Program-made: the position numbers and the translations under genes | NCBI GenBank assembly: GCA_902575715.1 | Contig: CACGSI010000014.1 | Coordinates: 1-29,143 of the forward strand | Length of the DNA stretch: 29,143 nucleotides | Source of the DNA: an uncultured SAR324 cluster bacterium | GTDB taxonomy: Bacteria; SAR324; NAC60-12 | Reading direction: 5' to 3' | Shown here: positions 17,702 to 25,747 of the stretch, piece by piece | Position numbering within the stretch: the stretch's first letter is position 1 | Layout of the letters: each line of letters opens with the position of its first letter | Notes under the pieces: model-generated | Told to the model about the DNA's origin: nothing | Databases searched by the model: none | The model's input: only the letters and a program-made list of their open reading frames with translations

Positions 17702-18690
17702 ATTTTCTAATAAAATTAATTTTTTTTAAAACTTATTTATTCGCATATTTTCTTACAGCAATTTTATACGCCTTTGAAATTGAAAACAGGATCCCTAAGT
17801 CAATTTTGGAAGTTGAAATAAATTTTAAAAATACTCCAGAATATAATATGGCATTTGATGGCTACGGCAAAAAAGGACCTTTGCATAAATTAATATTGTG
17901 GAATTTCGAATGGCGAGAAAATGTGGAAGGCGAGATTAAACGTGCAGAGCAAGTTCTTGAAATAAACGTATCATATGCTTTTGATGAGAACTGGTTATTT
18001 AAAGCTTACTTGCCATTAGTAAATAAAAAACAAGTATCATCACTCAATTTTGAATCTGGTAATTCTACTCAGAAAAATATACTTAAAAATCTTGAATCAG
18101 AAAAATTGAACGGACTTGGTGACATTATTTTGCAAATTTCTAATGACATAACTTTTGGAACTACATGGCATAATAGAGGAGGATTAATCTTTAAGATACC
18201 CACTGGTAATACTGGTAATAGAAGAGGGACATTACCTAATGCCATTGGAGAAGGACATAGTTCGATAGGAGGATTTATCCATTTTAACTGGTTTCCAATT
18301 ATAAGCGGCTTAAGGAGTGGTTTCAGAATACAAGGTTCAAATGAGTTAATAGGAAATAAAAGAGAAACCCTTGATGGCATAGAGAGTTATTATGCTGCTG
18401 GGAATACTGCTGATATCTATTACAATTGGAGTTTTGAAAGAAAGAACCTTTTTTTGGGAACAGAATTACATTATTTTCAGCAGTCAGAAAGCAATTTACC
18501 CACTGGAGCATCAAATGATTCTTATCTCAAAGAACTAAAATTTGAATTGGGTTATGGAAATTTGAGTGATTTAGAGAATCAACCTTTAAAACTCCCTTGG
18601 CAATTACGTTTTGGTTATGTACATCCTATTTCAGGACAAAATATTCCATTTACAAAACGTTTTGAAATTAATTCTAATATTTTTTTCTAA
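17698..18690 (+). CDS. Predicted outer-membrane beta-barrel protein (phenol MetA-like/DUF3187-like)
   Basis: 330 residues. A hydrophobic N-terminal segment (residues 5-25) looks like a signal peptide. The rest is made of short alternating strands with aromatic girdles, and ends in Phe (SNIFF) as outer-membrane barrels do. The pattern YAFDENWLFKAYLPL...LNGLGDIILQ resembles transporter-like barrels of the phenol-degradation MetA family. No substrate can be assigned. It is translationally coupled to maf by a four-base overlap and closes the long plus-strand series; downstream is only an AT-only weak inverted repeat. Confidence 0.6.
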   Translation: MNFLIKLIFFKTYLFAYFLTAILYAFEIENRIPKSILEVEINFKNTPEYNMAFDGYGKKGPLHKLILWNFEWRENVEGEIKRAEQVLEINVSYAFDENWLFKAYLPLVNKKQVSSLNFESGNSTQKNILKNLESEKLNGLGDIILQISNDITFGTTWHNRGGLIFKIPTGNTGNRRGTLPNAIGEGHSSIGGFIHFNWFPIISGLRSGFRIQGSNELIGNKRETLDGIESYYAAGNTADIYYNWSFERKNLFLGTELHYFQQSESNLPTGASNDSYLKELKFELGYGNLSDLENQPLKLPWQLRFGYVHPISGQNIPFTKRFEINSNIFF

Positions 18691-18730
18691 AAAAAATTTT
18701 AAACTCAATTTAAAATAGTATAAATTATTG

Positions 18731-18758
18731 TTGACAGATTCTTTAAATTTGGTATCTT
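18731..18758 (+). promoter_or_regulatory. Sigma-70-type promoter for the amino-acid importer
   Basis: A perfect -35 box TTGACA (18731-18736), a 16-base spacer and TATCTT (18753-18758), about 40 bases ahead of the binding-protein ATG. The gene also has a strong Shine-Dalgarno AAGGAG (18788-18793) eight bases before its start. Confidence 0.6.
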
Positions 18759-18801
18759 TACTCATTTAAACACATTAATAAGAACATAAGGAGAAGTTAG
18801 A

Positions 18802-19590
18802 ATGTACAAATTTAAATTAAAATTATTTTCAGCAATTATTTTTTCAGTATTTTGTTTAAATTCAATTGCTTTTGCAGATTTAAAAGATATTCTCAGTTCT
18901 GGGAAAGTTAAAATCGCTGTCCCCGAGAGTTTTTCACCATTTGGTTCAATTGGTCCAGAAGGAACCCATGTTGGTTATGATGTTGATGTTGCCAAGCTGG
19001 TAGCAAAAGACCTTGGTGTCAAACTAGAACTTGTCCCAGTTTCATCCAAGCAAAGAATCCCTTTTCTTGAAACAGACAGGGTTGATTTGGTCATTTCTAC
19101 AATGGGAGCAAATCCTACCAGAGCTAAATCAATTAATTTTTCTAGTGCATACGCACCGTTCTTTTCCGGAGCCTTTGCATCTTCAAAGTTATCAATTAAA
19201 AGTCCTTCTGATTTAGCAGGCCTTAAAATTGGACTAACAGGTGGTTCCCTTGAGGATTTGGAAATAACAAAAATTGCTCCAGAAAGCGCAAAACTTGTTC
19301 GTTTTGGAGATAATGCTGCAACATTAAGCGCATTTACTTCAAAACAGGTAGATGTTTTAGTCACAGGGAATACTGCCGCTGCTGCTTTGTCTGCAGACGA
19401 TCCAAATCTTGATATCCAAACAAAGTTTATTATTAAAGAATCACCTTGTTTCATTGGTATAAAAAAAGGTAATGAAGATCTCCTAAGATGGGTCAATGTA
19501 TTTATTTTACATAAGAAATTAGGTGGTGAACTTAATGCCATTTCAAAAAAATGGTTAGGTCAGGATCTACCTCCACTTCCAAGTCTTTAA
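18802..19590 (+). CDS. Polar amino-acid ABC transporter, periplasmic binding protein
   Basis: 262 residues. Signal peptide 1-25 ending ...NSIAFA, then a complete SBP family 3 domain: VAVPESFSPFG-type first strand, GYDVDVAKLVAKDLGVKLELVPV, DLVISTMGANPTRAKSINFSSAY (with the ligand-binding Arg of the family) and LAGLKIGLTGGSLED. It probably binds an amino acid or another small nitrogen compound. It is followed by two matching permeases, but no ATP-binding subunit. Its own promoter, strong ribosome-binding site and downstream hairpin suggest that it is made in excess over the permeases. Confidence 0.88.
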   Translation: MYKFKLKLFSAIIFSVFCLNSIAFADLKDILSSGKVKIAVPESFSPFGSIGPEGTHVGYDVDVAKLVAKDLGVKLELVPVSSKQRIPFLETDRVDLVISTMGANPTRAKSINFSSAYAPFFSGAFASSKLSIKSPSDLAGLKIGLTGGSLEDLEITKIAPESAKLVRFGDNAATLSAFTSKQVDVLVTGNTAAAALSADDPNLDIQTKFIIKESPCFIGIKKGNEDLLRWVNVFILHKKLGGELNAISKKWLGQDLPPLPSL

Positions 19591-19614
19591 CATCAGCCTT
19601 TTAGAATACTAAAA

Positions 19615-19636
19615 TTCGGGCCTGAGTAGGCCCGAA
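19615..19636 (+). promoter_or_regulatory. GC-rich hairpin between binding protein and permeases
   Basis: TTCGGGCCT (19615-19623) and AGGCCCGAA (19628-19636) form a perfect nine-base stem with the loop GAGT, remarkable in this AT-rich DNA. No U-tract follows, so it is more likely a 3'-end-stabilising or partial-stop element that protects the binding-protein mRNA, as between malE and malF type genes, than a classical terminator. It lies 25 bases after the stop codon. Confidence 0.65.
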
Positions 19637-19757
19637 CCTCAACTGGATCAGTTTTCTTTATTTTTGATACTTCTTTGAAAAATTTGTTGCTAGTTCAGGT
19701 GAATTGATATCTATATAGAATTTTTTCAATTAATTTTAAATTAAAAAAAGCAATTAA

Positions 19758-20435
19758 ATGGAATTCAGATTTTTTGAAATTTATAGAAATGCAGATTATA
19801 TACATCTACTCATAGAAGGAATTACAACAACATTTTTTTTGACTGTTTTCGCAGGAACAATAGGTTTTTGTCTAGCTATTTTACTCGCGGGTGTAAGATA
19901 TGAAAAAATAAGTATTATTGCTTCAATTTCAGCTTCCTACACCGAGTTTATTCGAAATACACCACTTATAGTACAACTTTTTTTTGTTGCATTTGGCCTT
20001 CCTCTTCTTTTTAATTATCAATGGCCTTTCTGGGCACATGCTCTTCTTGCACTAATCTTAAATTTTTCAGCTTATTTTGCAGAAATTTTACGAGCTGGTT
20101 TTGATAATATTAGCAAAGGGCAAATAGAAGGAGCTTTATCAATAGGATTATCAAGGAAAGTTATTTTTTTTAAAATTATACTTCCTCAAGCTGTCGCAAA
20201 AATGTACCCATCCTTAGTGGGGCAATTTATATTCCTTTTTCTTACTACAGGTATTATTTCTGAAATCGGTGTTCAAGACCTTACTCATGCTGGATTATTC
20301 ATAGATAGTAGAACTTTTAGATCTTTTGAAGTCTTCTTAATTTTGACGGTATTGTATATTCTTATATCTTTATTTTTTAAGTATGTACTTGCTAGATGCA
20401 ATCTAAAATTTTTCCCCTACTTAAGAATTCAATGA
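19758..20435 (+). CDS. Polar amino-acid ABC transporter permease 1
   Basis: 225 residues of the HisM/GlnP class with about five membrane helices. The cytoplasmic EAA loop that docks the ATPase is present near residues 110-140 (AEILRAGFDNISKGQIEGALSIGLSRKVIFFKIILPQA). The N-terminal hallmark LLIEGITTTFFLTVFAGTIGF and the FIRNTPLIVQLFF segment are typical. It partners with the next gene, overlapping it by four bases. Confidence 0.9.
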   Translation: MEFRFFEIYRNADYIHLLIEGITTTFFLTVFAGTIGFCLAILLAGVRYEKISIIASISASYTEFIRNTPLIVQLFFVAFGLPLLFNYQWPFWAHALLALILNFSAYFAEILRAGFDNISKGQIEGALSIGLSRKVIFFKIILPQAVAKMYPSLVGQFIFLFLTTGIISEIGVQDLTHAGLFIDSRTFRSFEVFLILTVLYILISLFFKYVLARCNLKFFPYLRIQ

Positions 20436-21139
20436 ATGATTTTTTCGTCTCATTATTTGGGAAACCATTTGGACATGTAATTTTTCAATTAATAGATGCA
20501 ACTCAATTTACTATTTATCTTTCGCTGATTGCTTTTTTTGGTGGAGGGATTGTAGGAGCTCTCATTACATTACTCAGGGTGATGCCAAGTAAAATAACTA
20601 AAAATTTTGCTATTTCATACATCTGGCTATTTCAATCCGCTCCACTTCTGATGCTCTTTTTTATATTAGGTTTGGGAATTCCAAGATTTTTTGAAATTGA
20701 AGTTAACCCTTGGATTGCTGCAATACTTTCTTTGACTATTTTTACAAGTGCATACTTAGCGGATGTTTGGCGTGGAGCAATAGAAAGCATACCTATAGGG
20801 CAATGGGAAGGCGCAAAATCGTTAGGCTTAAAGTTTTTTTCTACTCTAAGATTAATTATTTTACCTCAATCATTTCGTATTTCATTGGCTCCAACAGTAG
20901 GTTTTATGGTACAAATTATCAAAGGTTCTTCTCTGGCATATATAATTGGTTTTCAGGATTTGATGTTAATTGGTAAAAGATGGGCTAATGCACCTGTTTC
21001 AGGAACTGAACCATTCATAATTTTTCCTATAATGGCATTGATATATTTCTTTTTATGTTTCCCTCTAACGGTTTATTCAAGAAAACTGGAGATCCAAATG
21101 GGCACTATTCCAAAAAAATCACTTATTCTAGCAGACTAA
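20432..21139 (+). CDS. Polar amino-acid ABC transporter permease 2
   Basis: 235 residues from the ATG at 20432, whose ATGA overlaps the stop of permease 1; an in-frame ATG at 20396 would overlap by 40 bases and is less likely. Same family: IDATQFTIYLSLIAFFGGGIVGA, FQSAPLLMLFF and the EAA loop ADVWRGAIESIPIGQWEGAKSLGL. The two permeases should form a heterodimer. The ATPase must be supplied from elsewhere in the genome. No terminator is visible before the ureide genes 141 bases downstream. Confidence 0.9.
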   Translation: MNDFFVSLFGKPFGHVIFQLIDATQFTIYLSLIAFFGGGIVGALITLLRVMPSKITKNFAISYIWLFQSAPLLMLFFILGLGIPRFFEIEVNPWIAAILSLTIFTSAYLADVWRGAIESIPIGQWEGAKSLGLKFFSTLRLIILPQSFRISLAPTVGFMVQIIKGSSLAYIIGFQDLMLIGKRWANAPVSGTEPFIIFPIMALIYFFLCFPLTVYSRKLEIQMGTIPKKSLILAD

Positions 21140-21236
21140 AATAATCTTTATGGAAACTCATACATACTTTTCACTTAAAACTATTTTGATTTAGTACTAA
21201 TTTTCATTATAAAATAATTATACGTTAAATTTTTTA

Positions 21237-21252
21237 TCAAAAATATTTTTGA
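21237..21252. promoter_or_regulatory. Perfect 16-bp palindrome upstream of allE
   Basis: TCAAAAATATTTTTGA is a perfect palindrome 28 bases ahead of the allE start. Its half-site TCAAAA/TTTTGA is the same as in the palindrome before the NtrC-like gene, with a different centre. It may be an operator for the ureide genes; chance cannot be ruled out. Confidence 0.3.
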
Positions 21253-21280
21253 AATAAATCATAAAAAAGGAGAATAAAAA

Positions 21281-22051
21281 ATGCCCTATCCAAAAGGATT
21301 CTTAGAAAGTCGAGCGGTAATAAAACCAGGAATATATACCCTCATTCCTCCAGAAGGTAGAGTCATCAATTCCATCCCTGGTTTTGAAAAATGCAAATTA
21401 ACTATTATTGCTTCACCAAAATATGGTGCAAGTTTTGTTCAGTATGTTGGAAGTGTCGATTCAGGAGGAAAAACTACTACAAAATTTGTTGATGACCCTG
21501 AAGTTGAAACATTCATTTTTGTAATGGATGGAGAAGGAGAACTTCAAGTAACGATTGGTAATCAAACTGAGAAACTAAAATCAGGTGGATATGCTTTTGC
21601 CCCACCAGAAAATGGCATTGAATTCGAAAACATTTCTTCTGAATCTGTAAGAATTCTTCTATACAAACAGAGGTATGTTCATTTAGGAGACCTAAAACCT
21701 TGGACTGTTTTCGGTAACATCAACAATATTGAAGAAAATATCTATGATGAAATGGATAATGTGTTTCTAAGAGACCTTTTACCAAATAATTTAGAATTTG
21801 ATATGAATATGCATACATTAAAATTCATGCCTGATGGTTGTCATCCATTTGTAGAAACCCACGTTCAAGAACACGGAGCTTACTTACTTGGGGGACAAGG
21901 CCTTTATCTGTTAGGTGAAGATTGGCTGCACGTAAAAAAGGAAGATTTTATTTGGTTTGGACCATTTACTCAACAGGCGGCATATACAACTGGTCGCGAA
22001 CCTCTTTGGTACATATACAGTAAAGATATGAACAGAGACGCAGAAATATAA
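21281..22051 (+). CDS. allE: (S)-ureidoglycine aminohydrolase
   Basis: 256 residues of bicupin fold, closely resembling E. coli AllE (YlbA): SRAVIKPGIY, PGFEKCKLTI, ETFIFVMDGEGEL and the ending YIYSKDMNRDAEI. In the C-terminal cupin the manganese ligands of plant UGAH are reproduced with exact spacing: Glu192, His194, His198 and Gln232 (ETHVQEHGAYLLGGQG; QQAAY). The enzyme converts (S)-ureidoglycine from allantoate into (S)-ureidoglycolate and ammonia, in purine/allantoin breakdown. The ribosome-binding site AAAGGAG is strong. No allantoinase, allantoate amidohydrolase or ureidoglycolate lyase/dehydrogenase is in the window. The following three genes run in the same direction and are likely pathway partners. 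Confidence 0.92.
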   Translation: MPYPKGFLESRAVIKPGIYTLIPPEGRVINSIPGFEKCKLTIIASPKYGASFVQYVGSVDSGGKTTTKFVDDPEVETFIFVMDGEGELQVTIGNQTEKLKSGGYAFAPPENGIEFENISSESVRILLYKQRYVHLGDLKPWTVFGNINNIEENIYDEMDNVFLRDLLPNNLEFDMNMHTLKFMPDGCHPFVETHVQEHGAYLLGGQGLYLLGEDWLHVKKEDFIWFGPFTQQAAYTTGREPLWYIYSKDMNRDAEI

Positions 22052-22099
22052 TAATGTAATTATAAATTATTAAATAACATCATTACAGATTAAATAGAC

Positions 22100-23125
22100 A
22101 TGACAATTACAAGTAACTTCGAACCAAACGATATCTTCAAGCAGATTGAAAAAACAAATATTAAGGGAAAACATTTAATTTTCATAGATGATTTTTCCTC
22201 AACAGAACTTGAAAATATTTTTAAAACAGCTTTTATGCTTGAACCATTTTGGAGATTACGAATTCCCTTGCTTGAGAACAAAGTTCTATGTACACAATTT
22301 TTTCAACCTAGTACTAGAACGAGATTTAGTCACGAAACTGCAATGATTAGACTTGGTGGAAGTGTTATAACTGAATCAAATCCTTTGGTAAGCTCTTCAG
22401 CAGCAAAAGGAGAGTCTCTTTATGATTCCCTTAGAGTAACTTCTCAATATGCTGATATAATAGTTCTACGTCATCCTGATGCTAACATAATAGAGACAAT
22501 AAAGGAATTAGGAAAAGATTCATCTCCTATCATCAGTGGTGGATATGGAGATGTAACTCACCCCACTCAAGGGCTTCTAGATATGTATACTGCATATAGA
22601 GCTCTTGGAGAAGACTTCAAAAAAATGACAGTAATGATTGCTACCCCAGATTTATCTCGTGCTAGATCAGGACAGTCTTTTGGTCTAGGATTAGCTAAAA
22701 TGGGAGCAAAACTTATATACTCTGGAACAACAGGACTCGAAATTCCACTAGTAATTCGAGAAAAGCTACAGAAAATGAATGCAAATTTTAGTGAAGTCAA
22801 CAATTTAACTATCAAACAGCATGAAGAAATGCTAGCTGATGAAAAAGTTGATCTTCTTTACCTTCCAGGTTGCTCAGTTAAAAAAGGAGATCCCGGAAGA
22901 GATGAATTTTTGAAGAAAATGGACGAATACTATTTTACTTTAGAAGGTCTTCAGAATATCAAAAATAAGAGTGGTAAGATTATTGGTTTAATGCATTCTC
23001 TCCCCAGAAACTCTGGTGAGTTTGATTTTAAAATCGATGCCAGTGAACATGAATTATATTTTAAACAAATTGGTTTCTCAGTTCCTCTAAGAATGTCTTT
23101 GTTAGCTAATATCTGTGACTCATAA
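22100..23125 (+). CDS. Aspartate/ornithine carbamoyltransferase superfamily protein, substrate unknown
   Basis: 341 residues. The carbamoyl-phosphate half is intact: STRTR (71-75), a Lys in the 80s-type loop (Lys103 in SSSAAKGES), RHP (124-126) and HPTQ (154-157). The second-substrate half departs from PyrB: the Arg/Gln pair of the 240s loop that holds aspartate is replaced by LPGCSVKKGD (255-264), and the HPLPR motif reads HSLPR (299-303). It is also not a standard ornithine enzyme, which has HCLPR. No pyr or arg gene is near; allE lies 48 bases upstream. It may act on a ureide, for example by phosphorolysis to carbamoyl phosphate, as suspected for YgeW-type proteins in purine clusters. This is inference; a diverged PyrB remains possible. 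Confidence 0.82.
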   Translation: MTITSNFEPNDIFKQIEKTNIKGKHLIFIDDFSSTELENIFKTAFMLEPFWRLRIPLLENKVLCTQFFQPSTRTRFSHETAMIRLGGSVITESNPLVSSSAAKGESLYDSLRVTSQYADIIVLRHPDANIIETIKELGKDSSPIISGGYGDVTHPTQGLLDMYTAYRALGEDFKKMTVMIATPDLSRARSGQSFGLGLAKMGAKLIYSGTTGLEIPLVIREKLQKMNANFSEVNNLTIKQHEEMLADEKVDLLYLPGCSVKKGDPGRDEFLKKMDEYYFTLEGLQNIKNKSGKIIGLMHSLPRNSGEFDFKIDASEHELYFKQIGFSVPLRMSLLANICDS

Positions 23126-23154
23126 TTCACCATAAAAGACGCTTTAATAAACCT

Positions 23155-24162
23155 ATGAATTCTAAACCAACAATTTATATAATAGGTACTGGAGGGACCA
23201 TTGCTGGTGAAGGTTCTAATGCTACAACAGCAAGTTATAAATCTGGACAAATAAATACAAAAAGACTAGTTAATGCCATTCCTGGTCTAGGGAAAAAAGT
23301 TAATATAAGAACTAAAACTCTTTTTTCTACAGGTTCTGAAAATCTTGGTCCTGAAAATTGGAAAATTTTGGCACTTAAAATCGAAGAACTTTCAGATGAT
23401 CCTGAAATAAATGCTTTTATAGTTACGCACGGAACGGATACCCTTGAAGAAGCTGCATTCTTTCTTGATTTGGTAGTAAAATCAAAAAAACCAATAGTTA
23501 TAACAGGCGCTATGAGATCCAGCACTGCTCTAAGTGCTGATGGCCCAGCAAACATATACCATGCTACATTAGCAGCTATCTCTCCAAAACTGAAAAATCA
23601 AGGTGTTTTAGTTGTGATGAATGGACTCATTATTCAAGGAAGACAAGCAATAAAAACTGACTCATTAACCTTGGAATCATTTTCGTCTTATCCCGGAGGT
23701 CCTATAGGCAAAATTGTAGGTGAAGAAGTTTTTATTTTTGGAATACCAAGACCATCACCGATTATGGGGAGATTTCATAGTCATTTGTTAAATCAAATGA
23801 AATTGCCATTCGTTGAAATAATTTTTCTGCGCGGTGGCTACTCTGAAAATCTAATTAAAATTTTTGAAAACAATAATTCAAAAGGCATTGTTGTTGCTGG
23901 ATTTGGTGCTGGGACTATGCCAAAGAATCTTGCTAAGGTTATATCAGAAAAAGCAAAAGCAGGAAATATCTTCATTGTTTCTTCTAGAGTTTCAAGAGTT
24001 GCAGTTTTACCAGAAACAATGACAAGTATTGACAGTAATAATGTTTTACCAGCAGGGGTGCTCAATCCTCAGAAATCAGCAATACTTCTGTCTCTAGGTC
24101 TTAAAGAAAATCTTAAAGCTTTCGAATTAGTTAAATTTTTAAAATTATTGGAAATTCAATAA
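23155..24162 (+). CDS. Asparaginase-family amidohydrolase, cytoplasmic
   Basis: 335 residues of the bacterial L-asparaginase fold. Visible active-site residues are Thr15 in TGGTIA, Tyr28, Ser61-Glu62 in GSEN, Thr94-Asp95 in THGTDT and Lys167 in GRQAIKT, so it should be active. The domain organisation matches type II enzymes, but there is no signal peptide, so it acts in the cytoplasm. Glu62 instead of the Gln of E. coli AnsB is also found in Erwinia-type enzymes. Located 29 bases after the carbamoyltransferase, it may deamidate a ureide-derived amide rather than, or besides, asparagine; either way it would release ammonia. Confidence 0.87.
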   Translation: MNSKPTIYIIGTGGTIAGEGSNATTASYKSGQINTKRLVNAIPGLGKKVNIRTKTLFSTGSENLGPENWKILALKIEELSDDPEINAFIVTHGTDTLEEAAFFLDLVVKSKKPIVITGAMRSSTALSADGPANIYHATLAAISPKLKNQGVLVVMNGLIIQGRQAIKTDSLTLESFSSYPGGPIGKIVGEEVFIFGIPRPSPIMGRFHSHLLNQMKLPFVEIIFLRGGYSENLIKIFENNNSKGIVVAGFGAGTMPKNLAKVISEKAKAGNIFIVSSRVSRVAVLPETMTSIDSNNVLPAGVLNPQKSAILLSLGLKENLKAFELVKFLKLLEIQ

Positions 24163-24269
24163 TTAAATTCTATATTTTATAAAATTTTTGTTTAAGTAAA
24201 ATCTCAAAATTATCAAAAATTTAATAATAAAAATTCTTATTTAAATTATCTTTTACTAAAACACAAAAC

Positions 24270-25709
24270 ATGAAAAATTTAATACAAACTGAATATAATG
24301 CCAAAATTTTATCGAAACTTTCTAAAGCTAATCATGAATTCGAAAAAAAATATCTTGGAAGATCACTTATGCGTCAACCTGTTCATACTGTATATGGAGG
24401 AGCACATTTGTTTAAGGCTGACACCGCAAAAAAAATTGGTACCCTCGCACTAAATAGTTTGAAAGACTTTGCTCCTAATTTTGTAATATTCGCAAGAGCA
24501 CTATCATTAGAAGGAGCAGATACCCTTCCGAAGAATATCAAAGATATCGATTCTTTAGTAAATGAATCTCTGAAAAATGGAGTAACCCCTTCTAACTTCC
24601 CTATATGGCTATCGTGGAGAGTCTATGATCAAGTTATAAAAAAATTAGAAAGAGAAGCAATTGAAGATTTCCGTGTAGATTATGAAGATGGCTTTGGTAT
24701 TCGCCCTGATGATGAAGAAGATGCTATTGCAACTAAAGGAGCTAAAGAAGTGGCTTTGGGAATGAAGCAAGGCACGCTACCACCATTTATAGGTATTAGG
24801 ATTAAGCCATTTAATCAAGAGTTCGTCAAAAGAGGGACTAGAACATTAGAAATATTTATTACTACTTTACTCGAAGAAACAGGTGGTAAATTACCAGAAA
24901 ATTTTGTAGTAACCTTACCAAAAGTAGAAATCCCGGAACAGGTAACAGCATTAGTAGAAATTTTCGAGTTAATGGAATCAAATTCTAGTCTGAAAAGTGG
25001 TGATCTAAAAATGGAGATAATGATAGAAACTACTCAATCAGTTTTTAATTCCAACGGTGAAGTTACAGCTAGAAAAATCGCCAACGCTGCCGATAAAGGT
25101 GATTCCAAATTTAAGAGATGTATTGGAGCACATTTTGGAACTTATGATTACACTGCATCGTGTGATTTAATAGCTGCTTACCAAACAATGGATAGTAAAG
25201 TTTGCGATTTTGCAAGACATGTCATGAAAGTAGCTTTTGGAGGCTCAGGAATTTTCTTGTCTGATGGTGCAACAAATATTATGCCTGTATCTCCGCATAG
25301 GGGAGAAAAACTTTCCAATCTTCAGATCAGGGAAAATTTAGAAAGTGTTCACAAAGCATGGAAACTTTCTTACAAACACATCCGTCATTCGCTTGCCCAA
25401 GGTTTCTATCAAGGTTGGGATCTGCATCCCGCTCAAATTCCTATCCGATATGCAGCAAATGCTGCCTTTTTCCTTGAACAGGTTCAAGAATCAACAACAA
25501 GACTAAAAAACTTCGTTGAACAAGCATCGAAGGCAACTCTAAGTGGTGATGTTTTTGATGACGCAGCTACTGGACAAGGATTACTTAATTTCTTTTTTCG
25601 TGCACTTAACAGTGGTGCTATTGATCCAGAAGATGTTGAGAATGCTGGAGTAACTGTCCAGGAAGTCCAAGCTAGATCATTCCGTCAAATTGTAGAAGCA
25701 AGAAGATAG
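24270..25709 (+). CDS. DUF6986/HpcH-HpaI-like aldolase, citrate-lyase-beta superfamily
   Basis: 479 residues. Features of the CitE/malyl-CoA-lyase/malate-synthase-like TIM barrel: an acidic metal-binding block VDYEDGFGIRPDDEEDA (136-152), MEIMIETTQSV, GAHFGTYDYTAS and the LHPAQIP block typical of HpcH/CitE proteins. It is larger than CitE and resembles the group catalogued as DUF6986, sometimes annotated as phosphoenolpyruvate kinase or aldolase without good evidence. In the family, reactions make or break C-C bonds next to a carboxylate, often with glyoxylate. Since glyoxylate is the end product of ureidoglycolate breakdown, a role in consuming it is plausible. It ends at a hairpin terminator. 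Confidence 0.75.
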   Translation: MKNLIQTEYNAKILSKLSKANHEFEKKYLGRSLMRQPVHTVYGGAHLFKADTAKKIGTLALNSLKDFAPNFVIFARALSLEGADTLPKNIKDIDSLVNESLKNGVTPSNFPIWLSWRVYDQVIKKLEREAIEDFRVDYEDGFGIRPDDEEDAIATKGAKEVALGMKQGTLPPFIGIRIKPFNQEFVKRGTRTLEIFITTLLEETGGKLPENFVVTLPKVEIPEQVTALVEIFELMESNSSLKSGDLKMEIMIETTQSVFNSNGEVTARKIANAADKGDSKFKRCIGAHFGTYDYTASCDLIAAYQTMDSKVCDFARHVMKVAFGGSGIFLSDGATNIMPVSPHRGEKLSNLQIRENLESVHKAWKLSYKHIRHSLAQGFYQGWDLHPAQIPIRYAANAAFFLEQVQESTTRLKNFVEQASKATLSGDVFDDAATGQGLLNFFFRALNSGAIDPEDVENAGVTVQEVQARSFRQIVEARR

Positions 25710-25733
25710 AGGGTAATAAATTCGATTACCCTC
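25709..25733. terminator. Hairpin terminator between convergent genes
   Basis: GAGGGTAAT (25709-25717) and ATTACCCTC (25725-25733) form a perfect nine-base stem with a seven-base loop, overlapping the last base of the DUF6986 stop codon. There is no long U-tract on either strand, so it may be a weak or 3'-stabilising terminator serving both the plus-strand ureide genes and the minus-strand permease. Confidence 0.65.
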
Positions 25734-25747
25734 CATAAATTAATAAG

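Noticed and set aside
18975..19541. Long minus-strand open frame (188 codons) inside the binding-protein gene
   Set aside because: It is antisense to a well-supported coding region and shows no recognisable domain or start signal.
19661..19732. Short minus-strand frame reading like the end of a protein (NSPELATNFSKKYQK) between the binding protein and permease genes
   Set aside because: Only about 23 codons with a stop directly upstream and no family match that I recognise; too short to call a pseudogene remnant.
23332..23346. Glu in place of Gln in the GSxx substrate loop of the asparaginase as a sign of new specificity
   Set aside because: Glu at this place also occurs in Erwinia-type asparaginases, so it is not diagnostic.
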